From Bacteroidaceae bacterium (lineage in GTDB: Bacteria; Bacteroidota; Bacteroidia; Bacteroidales; Bacteroidaceae), in assembly GCA_024401055.1 (NCBI GenBank), contig JAKSLT010000008.1:1-51534 (forward strand): 51,534 bases of DNA, given 5' to 3'. Below are positions 1 through 8,917 of the stretch, piece by piece. How positions within the stretch are numbered: position 1 is the first letter of the stretch; every line of letters starts with the position of its first letter. The notes under the pieces were generated by a model. It saw only the letters and a list, made by a program, of their open reading frames with translations. It was not told where the DNA came from and searched no databases. The position numbers and the translations under genes are program-made.

Positions 1-67
1 AAATTTAGTACAAAATTTTGTCAAAATATTTTACAGTTTCGGGAAAGGGATATCGTGTGCGGCGGGG

Positions 68-138
68 CATGAATTGGGAATAAATTAGGAAGGAATAAAT
101 GCCTGCGGCGCTACATGAATTGGGAATAAATTAGGAAA
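68..138. repeat. Two direct copies of a dispersed AT-rich repeat
   Basis: The core ATGAATTGGGAATAAATTAG occurs near 69 and again near 115. Related copies lie in opposite orientation at the far end of the window (about 51481-51534), where the complement reads ATGAATTAGGAATAAA. Between the copies there is a GC-rich stretch (cctgcggcgc). No coding signal is seen. The presence of the same family at both window ends suggests that the contig stops in repeats, which is an inference. Confidence 0.7.
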
Positions 139-180
139 AAAATTTTTCGTTTGAAGAAGCCGACTGGGGCTCTCTTTGTT

Positions 181-454
181 GGCTGCGCCAAGAAATAAGG
201 CGGCTGCGCCGGAAATAGTTGTTTTGGAAATAATTTACAATGCTATTTCCCCCGAAGGGGCAGGCTATTTCCCGCCCGCAGGGCGGAGCTATTTCTCGGC
301 GAAGCCGACGGAGGGTATTCTTATTGGCTAGCGCCAAGAAATAAGGCGGCTGCGCCGGAAATAATTTTTGAGGAAATAATATACAAAGCTATTTCCCCCG
401 AAGGGGCAGGTTATTTCCCGCCCGCAGGGCGGAGCTATTTCTCGGCGAAGCCGA
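181..454. repeat. Tandem pair of ~130-bp palindrome-rich repeats (period 146 bp)
   Basis: Two near-identical units start at about 181 and 326. Each contains aagaaataaggcggctgcgc, then ctatttcccccgaaggggca, cgcccgcagggcgg and finally ctatttctcggcgaagccga. Several segments are self-complementary (cccccgaagggg, cgcccgcagggcg), so each unit could fold into a set of small hairpins. Short ORFs here are artefacts of the repeat. The stretch 1-579 holds only these repeats and the terminator of the M60 gene. Confidence 0.8.
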
Positions 455-472
455 CTGAGAAGTCCGGGGGCG

Positions 473-513
473 TAAAAAAGGGCGCTGCCCAGTAATAATA
501 CTGAGCAGCGCCG
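473..513 (-). terminator. Intrinsic terminator after the M60 peptidase gene
   Basis: On the minus strand the sequence ggcgctgctcagta..tactgggcagcgcc forms a long GC-rich hairpin and is followed by a run of T. It lies about 70 bases past the M60 stop codon and would end the transporter-LRR-M60 transcript. Confidence 0.8.
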
Positions 514-579
514 GTGATAGGTCATGGGAACTGCGCCTAAGGATGACGCAGGCGCCTGTGTCCCTATAGGAAATAGCGC

Positions 580-3177
580 TTATTTCACTTCGAAGCACTT
601 GACGCGGGTGCCGTCGTAGCCTACGGCCATGATGTACTTGGAGCCGTTGGGGAAGAGGCAGACGGTCTTGGTGCTCTTCTGCTGCGAGTCGCCCAGGCCG
701 TACATGGAGATGGCTGTCATCTCGCCGTCGGCATTGTAGGTCTCGAAACCTACGACGCCCGGCCACTTGTTGTGAAGGACGGTGACCTTCGTGCCGCTGC
801 GGGTGCAGCCGGTGCCAATCTTGACAGAGGTGTCGAGGCGCACTTCGTCCTTGAAGTTCTTGAGGTTATAGGCGTTAATGTAATTGAGGGCCTCGGGGAT
901 GGGGGCGTAGTTCTTGGCGGCGATTTCAGCCTTGAGGTCGGCTATTTGCTTCTCGGTGATGGTGAGCCATCCGCGGGAGTAGTCCTCGATGTAGGCGTTG
1001 ATGGGGCGCAGCATGCCGGCCTTCTCGAAGAAGGGGAGGAAGTTTATCTTCGTGGAGTCGCAGAAGTTGCGCATGAAGTTGAGCTGCTGCTGTCCGCAGG
1101 AGAGGCTGGTGGAGGTGCCGGCGAGGTTGCGGTAGCCTTGGATGACCTTACCGTAGGCATTGGGGGACTTCTCGCAGTCCTGCGTCCAGAGGTTGAGCTG
1201 GTAGAGGGGCACTACTTTCACGAAGTGGTCGTAGTTGCGCGAGCCGTTCTGTCCGTCGGCAGCGGCACCGTGGTAGTCGGGGCCGTCCTGCAACTGCCAG
1301 CACACGCCCTTGCGCACGCCTTCCTCGAGATAGGTCTCGAAGCGGCCGCCGCGGGTACCGCGGTAGTCATCGATGCCGGTAACTTCGTCCTCAAGGCGGT
1401 GGTAGCCCTTGCCGACCTTGTGCTCTACCCACGAGGCGTAGATATTGTTGGTGGTCTCACCGCAGCCGCTCCACTTGAAGCCGTTGTTGATCTGGTTGTT
1501 GTGGCCGAGTTCGTGGGCGATGCCCCAGTAGCCGAAGTTGTCGGGGTTGCACCATTCGCCGAGTGCGCCGAAGGCAGCATAGGCACCCTCGGTAGAGGCG
1601 AACATACCGCTGGCAGCGGGACGGGCGAACTGGCGGTTCTTGGGTTCTTCGGTGAAGCCGGGGAGGCCCTGCACGAGACCCATCACCTCACGCTCGCGAT
1701 AGACGACGTTGTCGTAGATGGTGGCGAGTTCCACGCCCTTCTTGGGGCATGCGCTCTTGAGCGTGGCAAGGGGCATGGCCACCTGGAGACGCTGGGAGCG
1801 GATGTCGATGACGTCGCTGACGGCGTTGGCGAGGAGGTTCTGCCAGTCGGTGTTGGTGTCGCCGCGCTGGAGGTCGAAGTAGCCGTTGACGGTGCCCATG
1901 GCGAAGTGTACGCGGACGTTGGGGAGCGTCTTCCACTGCTCGCTGTAGTAGGAGATGTAGCTGTTGCCGCGCGACTGTGCGGTGATGATGTTGAGGCCGT
2001 TCTTCAGGGGGTAGTTGGAAGAGGTCTGGAAGTCATCGCCCTCGCCGAAGCAGTAAATCTTGAGGGAGGGAGCCACGGTGGTGATGCCCTCTACGAAGAC
2101 GGCCACGGTCTGGCCCTTCTCGAAGTAGATGCCGGTGGGGTTCTCATAGGCGCAGTAGGGGTTGGACACCTTCAGGCGCTCACGGAGACGGTTGATGTCG
2201 TCGTAGGGCTCGTAGGTGCCGACGCGGTACTTGGTGTCGTACTGGCCGGAGAGCATGTAATAGACAAGCTGCTTGACGAAGGGGTGCTGTATCTTCGCAG
2301 CATCGTCAGCGGTGATGCCGGGGCGGAGCTTGGTGCAGAGCTGGTCGGCAAAGTACTCGTTGATGAGGCTCTGGAGCGTGCCGTCCTTGCGGTAGAAGCC
2401 CATCTCGGCGCAGGAGGCGAAGTTGTTCTGGCCGCTCTTGACGGTGATGGTGACGGTGGTGACGTCGTCCACGCCGGTCTCGCCGAAATCAACCTGCGAA
2501 CTGGAGCCGCTGCCCTCGAAGGAGAAATTGCCGAGGGTGGTGGTGCCGGAGGAGGTGGTGTAGGCGACAGTGATGTCGCGGAAGTTACCGTTGTTGTTGC
2601 CGTCCTGACGGGGCGTATAGACCATATAGTCGAGGTGCTCCGGCTCGCTGAACTTGTAGGTCAGCGTGATGGGGAACTTCGTGGAAGAAGAGCTCCAGGG
2701 AGAGTGCCAGAGGGTGTTAATCTTACCGTCGATGGTGTTGGAGAGGGGCTCGCCGTTCTCGTACTGCGAGGCAGTGGCGGTCTTGACGACAATCTTGTGG
2801 TCGCCCTCAAGGGTGGCTGCGGCGGAGTTGGCCTTCTGGTTGATGACGAACTTGCGGACGCAGGTGCCGTCCTCGCTGGTGAGCTTCATGAAGCCCTGGC
2901 GGTCTGTGGGGAGGAAGTGGTAGTCGCCACGAAGGAGGAGACCGTATTTGTCCTGCTCAGCATGGAGCCAGTCGGCAGCGGTGGAGGTGGTGAAAGTGCA
3001 GTTGGCCATCACGCCGAGGCGGGCGGGGTTGCCGTCACCGTCGATGTTGAGCGTGTCGTGGGTGATGAGGATTTGCTGGCCCTTGAGGGGGTCGGTGGTC
3101 ATAGGAATCTGAGCCCGCAGGATGGAGGGGGCGAAGAGCGCAACGGTGAGCGCGAATAAGATACTTCTGAGTTTCAT
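580..3177 (-). CDS. Secreted M60-family (enhancin/mucinase-type) zinc metallopeptidase with BACON and F5/8C domains
   Basis: An 865-residue protein with an N-terminal signal peptide (about residues 1-22). Residues ~40-115 look like a BACON domain. Residues ~125-265 look like an F5/8 type C (discoidin-like) carbohydrate-binding domain, with the typical 'IDGKINTLWHSPW' segment. The C-terminal half carries the M60 gluzincin motif HELGH (His555, Glu556, His559) with a third likely ligand, Glu574, matching HExxHx(8,28)E. Characterised M60 enzymes of gut bacteria cut mucin-type glycoproteins; that role here is inferred. It is the last gene of a three-gene operon: the upstream LRR gene ends 9 bases before its start, and a terminator follows. 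Unlike its neighbours it lacks the short surface-sorting tail. Confidence 0.88.
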   Translation of the reverse strand: MKLRSILFALTVALFAPSILRAQIPMTTDPLKGQQILITHDTLNIDGDGNPARLGVMANCTFTTSTAADWLHAEQDKYGLLLRGDYHFLPTDRQGFMKLTSEDGTCVRKFVINQKANSAAATLEGDHKIVVKTATASQYENGEPLSNTIDGKINTLWHSPWSSSSTKFPITLTYKFSEPEHLDYMVYTPRQDGNNNGNFRDITVAYTTSSGTTTLGNFSFEGSGSSSQVDFGETGVDDVTTVTITVKSGQNNFASCAEMGFYRKDGTLQSLINEYFADQLCTKLRPGITADDAAKIQHPFVKQLVYYMLSGQYDTKYRVGTYEPYDDINRLRERLKVSNPYCAYENPTGIYFEKGQTVAVFVEGITTVAPSLKIYCFGEGDDFQTSSNYPLKNGLNIITAQSRGNSYISYYSEQWKTLPNVRVHFAMGTVNGYFDLQRGDTNTDWQNLLANAVSDVIDIRSQRLQVAMPLATLKSACPKKGVELATIYDNVVYREREVMGLVQGLPGFTEEPKNRQFARPAASGMFASTEGAYAAFGALGEWCNPDNFGYWGIAHELGHNNQINNGFKWSGCGETTNNIYASWVEHKVGKGYHRLEDEVTGIDDYRGTRGGRFETYLEEGVRKGVCWQLQDGPDYHGAAADGQNGSRNYDHFVKVVPLYQLNLWTQDCEKSPNAYGKVIQGYRNLAGTSTSLSCGQQQLNFMRNFCDSTKINFLPFFEKAGMLRPINAYIEDYSRGWLTITEKQIADLKAEIAAKNYAPIPEALNYINAYNLKNFKDEVRLDTSVKIGTGCTRSGTKVTVLHNKWPGVVGFETYNADGEMTAISMYGLGDSQQKSTKTVCLFPNGSKYIMAVGYDGTRVKCFEVK

Positions 3178-3186
3178 GGTGCGGGA

Positions 3187-4308
3187 TTATTTGAGGATTT
3201 TACGACCGTTGTGGATGTAAAGACCCGAGGACTTCGGGCTGACGCCCGAAGCACTGGGACTGAGGGACGAAGGCAGGATGCGACGACCTTGGAGGTCGTA
3301 GGTAGGAGCCTGTCTGTCGTCAGTTGTCTGTTGTCCTATAATGCCGGTGGCGTCGGCCACGAAACTCATCGGAGCCGTGCGGAGCGTCACGTCGGGATAG
3401 TAGCGGCTGGTGCCCTGGGCTACCACCTCGCGGTTCTCCTTGAGGAAGGTGTAGGTGTAGCTGGACTTGGTGAAGTCCTCACCGCTGACGAGTTCATGGC
3501 CGTCGGGGGCGATGAAGATGATTTCCTCGGTGAGGGCGGCGTTCCAGGCGTTGTAGCGGAAGAGGTCACTGGCGTCGTAAGGTTCGTTCAGGAGTTTGTA
3601 GTCGAAAGCGTGGAAGGGACGCTGGGGAACTACCACGGCGGCTACGGAGTACTTCTCTGTGGAGGTGTTGTAGATGGTGGGGAAGGAGTTGAACCAAAGT
3701 GCGTTGTTGTGGGCGTAGAAGTCGGTGAGGGTCTTCTTGCTGGCACTGGAAGCGTTCAACTTGATAAGCGAGTAGTCGTTGTTGTCCGCAGCGAGGGTAA
3801 TGAGGCCCTTGGCCGTGGAGAGGTCGAGGGTGCCGGAGAGTTGGTTGTCGTTTACCCAAACGTGGCGCAACTCATCGCTAGCCAGCGTGAGGCTCTCAAG
3901 GGCGTTGCCGCTGACAACGAGGTTGTTGAGCTGGCGCTGCTTGGAGAGGTCGAGCTCGGTGAGGGCGTTGTCGGGGAGCCAGAGCACCTGGAGCTTGGTG
4001 AGGGAGGCGAGGCCCGTGATGGCGGTGATGCCGCTGGCGGGACAGACGATGGCAGTGACGTCGCCATCGGCCACCTTAACGGTGAGCTTTGAGCCGGGGG
4101 CCGTAGCGGTATAGACGGTGCCGGGGGCGAGAGTGGCGGTGGTGCCGTCGTCCCAGGAGAGGTCGGCCGTAATGCCGTCGTTCAGCCAGAGCGTGAAGGA
4201 GGAGCCCTTCGTCGTGGAGAGCGAGAACGACGTGGCGGCCACGGCGCTCATCACCACGCAGAGAAGCATGGCGATGAGAGCGGAGAGGCGTTTGTTCTGT
4301 TGAGTCAT
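3187..4308 (-). CDS. Secreted leucine-rich-repeat protein with C-terminal sorting tail
   Basis: A 373-residue protein with a signal peptide (~1-25). Residues ~90-185 contain irregular leucine-rich repeats of the type 'LQVLWLPDNALTELDLS' and 'LNNLVVSGNALESLTL'. The C-terminus has the 'YDLQGRRI...GLYIHNGRKILK' tail shared with other secreted proteins in the window, suggesting export to the surface. Between RRI and GLYI it is about ten or more residues longer than its relatives, and the extra DNA contains a perfect 8-bp-stem palindrome (3232-3251). Just upstream the codons derive from a (GACAACA)n repeat (residues QQTTDDRQ). It sits between the POT transporter (5-base gap) and the M60 protease (9-base gap), so it is probably co-transcribed and may serve protein binding. 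The specific function is unknown. Confidence 0.8.
   Translation of the reverse strand: MTQQNKRLSALIAMLLCVVMSAVAATSFSLSTTKGSSFTLWLNDGITADLSWDDGTTATLAPGTVYTATAPGSKLTVKVADGDVTAIVCPASGITAITGLASLTKLQVLWLPDNALTELDLSKQRQLNNLVVSGNALESLTLASDELRHVWVNDNQLSGTLDLSTAKGLITLAADNNDYSLIKLNASSASKKTLTDFYAHNNALWFNSFPTIYNTSTEKYSVAAVVVPQRPFHAFDYKLLNEPYDASDLFRYNAWNAALTEEIIFIAPDGHELVSGEDFTKSSYTYTFLKENREVVAQGTSRYYPDVTLRTAPMSFVADATGIIGQQTTDDRQAPTYDLQGRRILPSSLSPSASGVSPKSSGLYIHNGRKILK
3311..3336 (-). repeat. In-frame (GACAACA)n heptamer repeat in the LRR gene
   Basis: The minus strand reads GACAACA, GACAACT, GACGACA, GACAG. It encodes QQTTDDRQ immediately before the sorting tail. This is one of four loci in the window with the same heptamer in the same sense orientation. 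Confidence 0.8.
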
Positions 4309-4313
4309 GATAG

Positions 4314-5843
4314 TTATTTACTTACCTTGTTTAGTTTTTTGATAATGCTGAAGATGAAGAGGGCGGAGAGGAGGCAGATGCCAGCGAGCACGGCCCAGAT
4401 GTAGGGGAGTTTCCAGTTGGCGTCCCAGAGATAGCCGGGGATGGCAACGAGTTTGTTGCCGATGGCGGTGGCAGCAAACCAGAGGCCCATCATGAGGCCG
4501 GCGTACTTGGGAGGAGCCACCTTGCTGACGAAGGAGATGCCGATGGGAGAGAGAAGGAGCTCGGCGAAGGTAAGCACGAGGTAGGTGCTTACGAGCCAGT
4601 TGGCGTTGACGCGGGCTGCGTCGGCACCGGCGGCTACCTGCTGTTCGGGAGCGAGGAGACCGGCGGAAGCCACCATCATGAGGCAGTAGGCGGCGGCAGC
4701 CACGAGCATGCCGAGACCTATCTTGCAGGGGCTGGTGGGTTCCTTGCCTTTCTTGCCAAGCCATCCGAAGAGTGCCACGCTGACGGGAGTGAGCATCACG
4801 ACGAAGCAGGGGTTGAACTGCTGGAAGATAGGAGCCTCGATGCCGAGGGCGGCGGCGTTGGAATACTGCCAGATGAGATAGGCAGCGGCAACGGCGGTGA
4901 TGCCGAAGCTGATGCCGCGGCCCTTCATTGTCTTGCTCTGGAATATGCCGAAGAGAGCATATACGATAAAGATGGCGGCCACGAGGTTGGTGACGTCGAA
5001 CATCATAGACTGGAGGCCGTCAGCGGAGGTCTGCACATAGTCGCGGGCAAAGAAGGTGAGGGTGAGGCCGTTCTGATGGAAAGCCATCCAGAAGAAGATA
5101 ACCACGGCAAAGACGAGGCAGAGGCAAACGATGCGCTCCTTCGTTTCGGCAGGGGAGAGTTCGTCGGTCTTCTGTTGGCCGTTGTCTGTTGTCTGCTGTC
5201 CATCTTTCTTATCGGCGAGGACATGGCTGAAGGTGCTGCGGAAGGCATAGTAGATGGCAATGCTGACGATAAGCGAGAGGCAGGCTACGGCAAAGGCGAA
5301 GTGATAACTGTCGGCCTTGCTCACGCCAAGGCTATTCTGTGCCCAGGCCATGATGGCGATGGCGGCGGTGGGGGCAAACATGGCACCAATGTTGATGGCC
5401 ATGTAGAAAAGGGAGAAGCCGGCGTCGCGCTTGTCGGCATATTCGGGAGCATCGTAAAGGCGGCCTACCATAACCTGGAGGTTGCCCTTGAACAGGCCGG
5501 TGCCGAGGCTGACGAGGATAAGGGCGGCACCCATAGCGGCGATAGCCACCCAGTTACCTCCGAGAGGCACGGCGAGGAGCAGATAGCCAAGGAACATGAT
5601 GATGATGCCCGTGGTGACCATCTTGCCGAAGCCGAAGCGGTCGGCAGCGATACCGCCGATGACGGGGAGGAAATAGACGAGCATCAGGAAATCGGAATAG
5701 ATTTCGGAGGATACGCCCGGAGTGAAACCGAAGTTTTCACCGAGGAAGAGAGCGAAGACGGCGAGCATGGTGTAATAACCAAAGCGTTCGCCCGTGTTGG
5801 CCAGGGCAAGAGACCATAGGCCTTTCGGTTGTCCTTCAAACAT
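4314..5843 (-). CDS. POT/PTR family proton-coupled oligopeptide transporter
   Basis: A 509-residue, highly hydrophobic inner-membrane protein with roughly 12-14 membrane segments. The N-terminus 'LANTGERFGYYTMLAVFALF' matches the first helix of POT (MFS) peptide transporters. The family ExxER motif reads NTGER here, so the first acidic residue is absent. The short FYMAINIGA stretch, as FYxxINxG, is a second POT signature. These proteins import di- and tripeptides with protons. It is the first gene of the minus-strand operon with the LRR and M60 genes, so peptide release outside and uptake inside may be coupled (inference). The hydrophilic loop between the two halves contains an insert made of a heptamer repeat (QQTTDNGQQK). 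Confidence 0.88.
   Translation of the reverse strand: MFEGQPKGLWSLALANTGERFGYYTMLAVFALFLGENFGFTPGVSSEIYSDFLMLVYFLPVIGGIAADRFGFGKMVTTGIIIMFLGYLLLAVPLGGNWVAIAAMGAALILVSLGTGLFKGNLQVMVGRLYDAPEYADKRDAGFSLFYMAINIGAMFAPTAAIAIMAWAQNSLGVSKADSYHFAFAVACLSLIVSIAIYYAFRSTFSHVLADKKDGQQTTDNGQQKTDELSPAETKERIVCLCLVFAVVIFFWMAFHQNGLTLTFFARDYVQTSADGLQSMMFDVTNLVAAIFIVYALFGIFQSKTMKGRGISFGITAVAAAYLIWQYSNAAALGIEAPIFQQFNPCFVVMLTPVSVALFGWLGKKGKEPTSPCKIGLGMLVAAAAYCLMMVASAGLLAPEQQVAAGADAARVNANWLVSTYLVLTFAELLLSPIGISFVSKVAPPKYAGLMMGLWFAATAIGNKLVAIPGYLWDANWKLPYIWAVLAGICLLSALFIFSIIKKLNKVSK
5171..5201 (-). repeat. In-frame (GACAACA)n heptamer repeat in the POT transporter
   Basis: The sense strand reads GACAGCA, GACAACA, GACAACG, GCCAACA and encodes a hydrophilic stretch in the central loop. 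Same unit and same orientation as the copies in the LRR, GH20 and rsmH genes. Confidence 0.8.
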
Positions 5844-5955
5844 TGTTTTAGAGGTGCCTCACCCCGTCAAAGCGTCTTCAGAGCTATGCCAGGATTAAGG
5901 ACTTTGTTAAGGGTTAGTAATATAGTGATTTGAGTTGTTGCAGAGATTATGGCTT

Positions 5956-6009
5956 TTCTATATCTTCTAGACGTTCTAGATATTCTAGATTTTCTGGTTA
6001 TTCCAGCAC
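5956..6009. repeat. Period-9 tandem array (ttctagaNN) overlapping the 3' end of uvrA
   Basis: Six 9-base units start at 5956, 5965, 5974, 5983, 5992 and 6001: ttctatatc, ttctagacg, ttctagata, ttctagatt, ttctggtta, ttccagcac. The last two include the uvrA stop codon and final codons, so the array extends in register with the coding frame past the stop. The rest of the 154-base gap between uvrA and the transporter shows no clear promoter. Confidence 0.75.
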
Positions 6010-8826
6010 TTCCTTGAGGAACTTGGCGGTGTAGCCCTTGCCCTTCTTGACGATTTGCTCGGGCGTGCCGGTGGCAATGATTTGTCCGCCGCCGCGGCCG
6101 CCCTCGGGACCCATGTCTATGATGTGGTCGGCCATCTTGATGACGTCGAGGTTGTGCTCTATGACGATGACGGTGTTGCCTTTCGCCACGAGGCGGTCGA
6201 GCACGCCCATCAGCACGCGGATGTCCTCGAAGTGGAGGCCGGTGGTGGGCTCGTCTAATATATATAAGGTGCGGCCGGTGTCGCGCTTGGAGAGTTCGGT
6301 GGCAAGTTTCACGCGCTGGCTCTCGCCGCCGCTGAGGGTGGTGGAGGACTGTCCGAGCTTGATATAGCCGAGGCCCACGTCCTGCAGCACTTTTATCTTC
6401 TGAAGGATATGGGGCACGGCCTCAAAGAACTCGCAGGCCTGGTTGATGGTCATGTCCAGCACGTCGCTGATGCTCTTGCCCTTGAAGCGCACCTCCAGCG
6501 TCTCGTGGCTGTAGCGGCGACCGTGGCAGGCCTCGCAGGGCACGTAAACGTCGGGGAGGAAGTTCATCTCAATGGTCTTGTAACCGTTGCCCTTGCATAC
6601 TTCGCAGCGGCCTCCCTTCACGTTGAAGGAGAAGCGCCCGGCCTTGTAGCCGCGGACCTTGGCCTCGGGCAGACCGACGAAGAGGGTGCGGATGTCGGCG
6701 AAGACGCCGGTGTAGGTGGCGGGGTTGCTGCGCGGCGTGCGACCTATGGGGCTCTGGTCCACGGCCACCACCTTGTCAAGGTATTCAAGGCCCTCTATCT
6801 TCTTGTAGGGCAAGGGCTCGCGGAGGCTGCGGTAGAAGTGCTGCGAGAGGATGGGCAGAAGCGTGTCGTTGATGAGCGTGCTCTTGCCGCTGCCGCTGAC
6901 ACCGGTCACGCAGATGAGCGTGCCGAGGGGCAGGGAGACATTCACGCCCTGCAGATTGTTGCCGGTAGCGCCGCGGAGGGTAAGTACCTGGCCGTTGCCT
7001 GTGCGCCGCTGGGCAGGGACTTCTATGGTGCGGCGACCGGTGAGGTAGTCGGCCGTGAGGGTCTCGCTCTGGAGCATCTCGGCAGGCGTGCCCTGAAAGA
7101 CGACTTCCCCACCCTTGCGACCGGCACGCGGGCCGATGTCCACCACATAGTCGGCGGAAAGCATCATGTCGCGGTCGTGCTCAACGACGATGACGGTGTT
7201 GCCCGTGTCGCGCAGGCTCTTAAGGGAGTTTATGAGACGCACGTTGTCGCGCTGGTGCAGACCGATGCTGGGCTCGTCAAGGATGTAGAGCACATTGACG
7301 AGTTGTGAGCCTATCTGCGTGGCGAGGCGTATGCGCTGACTCTCGCCACCGCTGAGGGTGGTCATACTGCGGGAGAGCGACATATAATCGAGGCCCACGT
7401 CCAAGAGGAAACGGAGGCGCGTGCGGATTTCCTTGAGTATCTCGGCGGCGATGGCGGCTTGCTTGCCGGAGCAGCGGGCTGGAGCCTCCTCCACCCAATC
7501 ATAGAGTTCCTGGAGGTCCATGCACGAGAGTTCGTAAATGTTTTTGTCGAGGAAGCGGTAGCTGAGGGCCTCGCGGTTGAGGCGGGCGCCGTGGCAGCAG
7601 GGACACTCCTGCACGGTATTGAACTGGTCGGCCCACTTCTTTGCGGCGGCCGTCTGCTCCACGTCGGCCAACTGCTGGATATATACGGCGAGGCCCTGGT
7701 AGCCGATATAGTCGTCGGCCGAACCGTTGATGAGTTCATCTACGGCCTCGTCGGGGAGTTCGGCTACGGGCGTGTCGAGGGTGCAGTCGTATTGCTTCAG
7801 CACGTCCTTGATGCGGGCGAAGATGTTGAGGTCGCGGTACTTGCCCAAGGGCAGGAAGGCTCCCTCGGCTATGCTCTTGCTGGGGTCGGGGCACACCTTC
7901 TCGCGGTCGATTTCCACCACGTAGCCAAGGCCCTTGCACTTGGGGCAGGCGCCCTGCATGGAGTTGAAAGAGAAGTTGTGGGGCGCCGGCTCGCGGTAGG
8001 ATATGCCGCTGACGGGGTCCATCAGGCTGCGGCTGAAATAGCGCACGCTCTTGTCGTCAGCGTTGTAAACGAGCAGGAGGCCTTCGCCGAGTTCCAGCGT
8101 CTTGCCCACACTCTTGCGGAGACGCTCCTCGTCCTTTTGCTGCACGCAGAGACGGTCAACGACGACCTCAATGTCGTGGTTCTTATAGCGGTCCACGCGC
8201 ATCCCGGGGATTATCTCGCGAATGTCGCCATCGACACGCACGTGGAGATAGCCTTTCTTGCGGGTGTTTTCAAAGAGTTCGCGGTAGTGGCCCTTGCGGG
8301 AACGCACGAGGGGCGCGAGGAGATAGATGCGCTGGCCGGCATACTGGGAGAGTATCATCTCCACGATTTGCGTCTCGGTGAACTTCACCATCCGCTCGCC
8401 CGTCTCGTAACTGTAGGCATCGGCGGCGCGGGCAAAGAGGAGGCGCAGAAAGTCGTAGATTTCCGTGACGGTGCCCACGGTGGAGCGCGGGTTCTTGTTG
8501 GTAGTCTTCTGTTCAATGGAGATGACGGGCGAGAGACCCGTTATCTTGTCCACGTCGGGACGCTCCAAATGGTCGAGGAAGTTGCGGGCGTAGGCGGAGA
8601 ATGTCTCAATGTAACGGCGCTGTCCTTCGGCATATATCGTATCAAAGGCCAGCGACGACTTGCCCGAGCCGCTCAATCCCGTAATGACGTTTAGGGCATA
8701 GCGCGGCAACATCACGTCCACATTCTTCAGGTTGTGAACGCGAGCACCATAGACAAGGAGACCCTCCCCCTGCCTGCAAGGGAGGGGAGTAGATACTTCT
8801 GTATGTTCGCTTGCCTTCTTGGCCAT
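5998..8826 (-). CDS. uvrA: Excinuclease ABC subunit A
   Basis: A 942-residue DNA-damage recognition ATPase of nucleotide excision repair. Two ABC modules are present: Walker A at ~50-58 (GLSGSGKSS) and a second ([13 protein letters not shown]), with signature motifs [12 protein letters not shown] and [12 protein letters not shown]. Cysteine pairs of the zinc modules are visible (CPKCKG, CPCCHG, CEVCKG..CEACHG). The position of the first zinc finger near residue ~140 reads '[14 protein letters not shown]' without cysteines; from memory this is usual in Bacteroidota UvrA. The N-terminus carries about 20 extra residues before '[11 protein letters not shown]', and much of this extension ([10 protein letters not shown]) is encoded by a palindromic repeat element. 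Promoter elements were not clear in the 91-base gap upstream. Confidence 0.97.
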   Translation of the reverse strand: MAKKASEHTEVSTPLPCRQGEGLLVYGARVHNLKNVDVMLPRYALNVITGLSGSGKSSLAFDTIYAEGQRRYIETFSAYARNFLDHLERPDVDKITGLSPVISIEQKTTNKNPRSTVGTVTEIYDFLRLLFARAADAYSYETGERMVKFTETQIVEMILSQYAGQRIYLLAPLVRSRKGHYRELFENTRKKGYLHVRVDGDIREIIPGMRVDRYKNHDIEVVVDRLCVQQKDEERLRKSVGKTLELGEGLLLVYNADDKSVRYFSRSLMDPVSGISYREPAPHNFSFNSMQGACPKCKGLGYVVEIDREKVCPDPSKSIAEGAFLPLGKYRDLNIFARIKDVLKQYDCTLDTPVAELPDEAVDELINGSADDYIGYQGLAVYIQQLADVEQTAAAKKWADQFNTVQECPCCHGARLNREALSYRFLDKNIYELSCMDLQELYDWVEEAPARCSGKQAAIAAEILKEIRTRLRFLLDVGLDYMSLSRSMTTLSGGESQRIRLATQIGSQLVNVLYILDEPSIGLHQRDNVRLINSLKSLRDTGNTVIVVEHDRDMMLSADYVVDIGPRAGRKGGEVVFQGTPAEMLQSETLTADYLTGRRTIEVPAQRRTGNGQVLTLRGATGNNLQGVNVSLPLGTLICVTGVSGSGKSTLINDTLLPILSQHFYRSLREPLPYKKIEGLEYLDKVVAVDQSPIGRTPRSNPATYTGVFADIRTLFVGLPEAKVRGYKAGRFSFNVKGGRCEVCKGNGYKTIEMNFLPDVYVPCEACHGRRYSHETLEVRFKGKSISDVLDMTINQACEFFEAVPHILQKIKVLQDVGLGYIKLGQSSTTLSGGESQRVKLATELSKRDTGRTLYILDEPTTGLHFEDIRVLMGVLDRLVAKGNTVIVIEHNLDVIKMADHIIDMGPEGGRGGGQIIATGTPEQIVKKGKGYTAKFLKEVLE
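8757..8795 (-). repeat. Palindromic mini-element inside the uvrA N-terminal codons
   Basis: The perfect inverted repeat CCCTCCCC (8762-8769) and GGGAGGGG (8780-8787) lies in frame near the uvrA start and encodes [11 protein letters not shown] relative lies just upstream in the intergenic gap (8879-8915) and another at 48838-48870. Confidence 0.75.
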
Positions 8827-8878
8827 TATTCTATATTTTTCTCACTATGCTATTCCTGTAATCGCTCAATTCTATATA

Positions 8879-8915
8879 CTCCCCGCCCTTTAAGGGAGGG
8901 GTTGGGGGGAGGGTC
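8879..8915. repeat. Intergenic GC-rich palindromic mini-element
   Basis: ctccccgccctttaagggag followed by gggttggggggagggtc. It resembles the element at 48838-48870 (cctccctgtagggaggggct then aggggtgggtc) and the one inside uvrA. It lies between uvrA and the CHU_C-domain gene. Confidence 0.7.
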
Positions 8916-8917
8916 TT

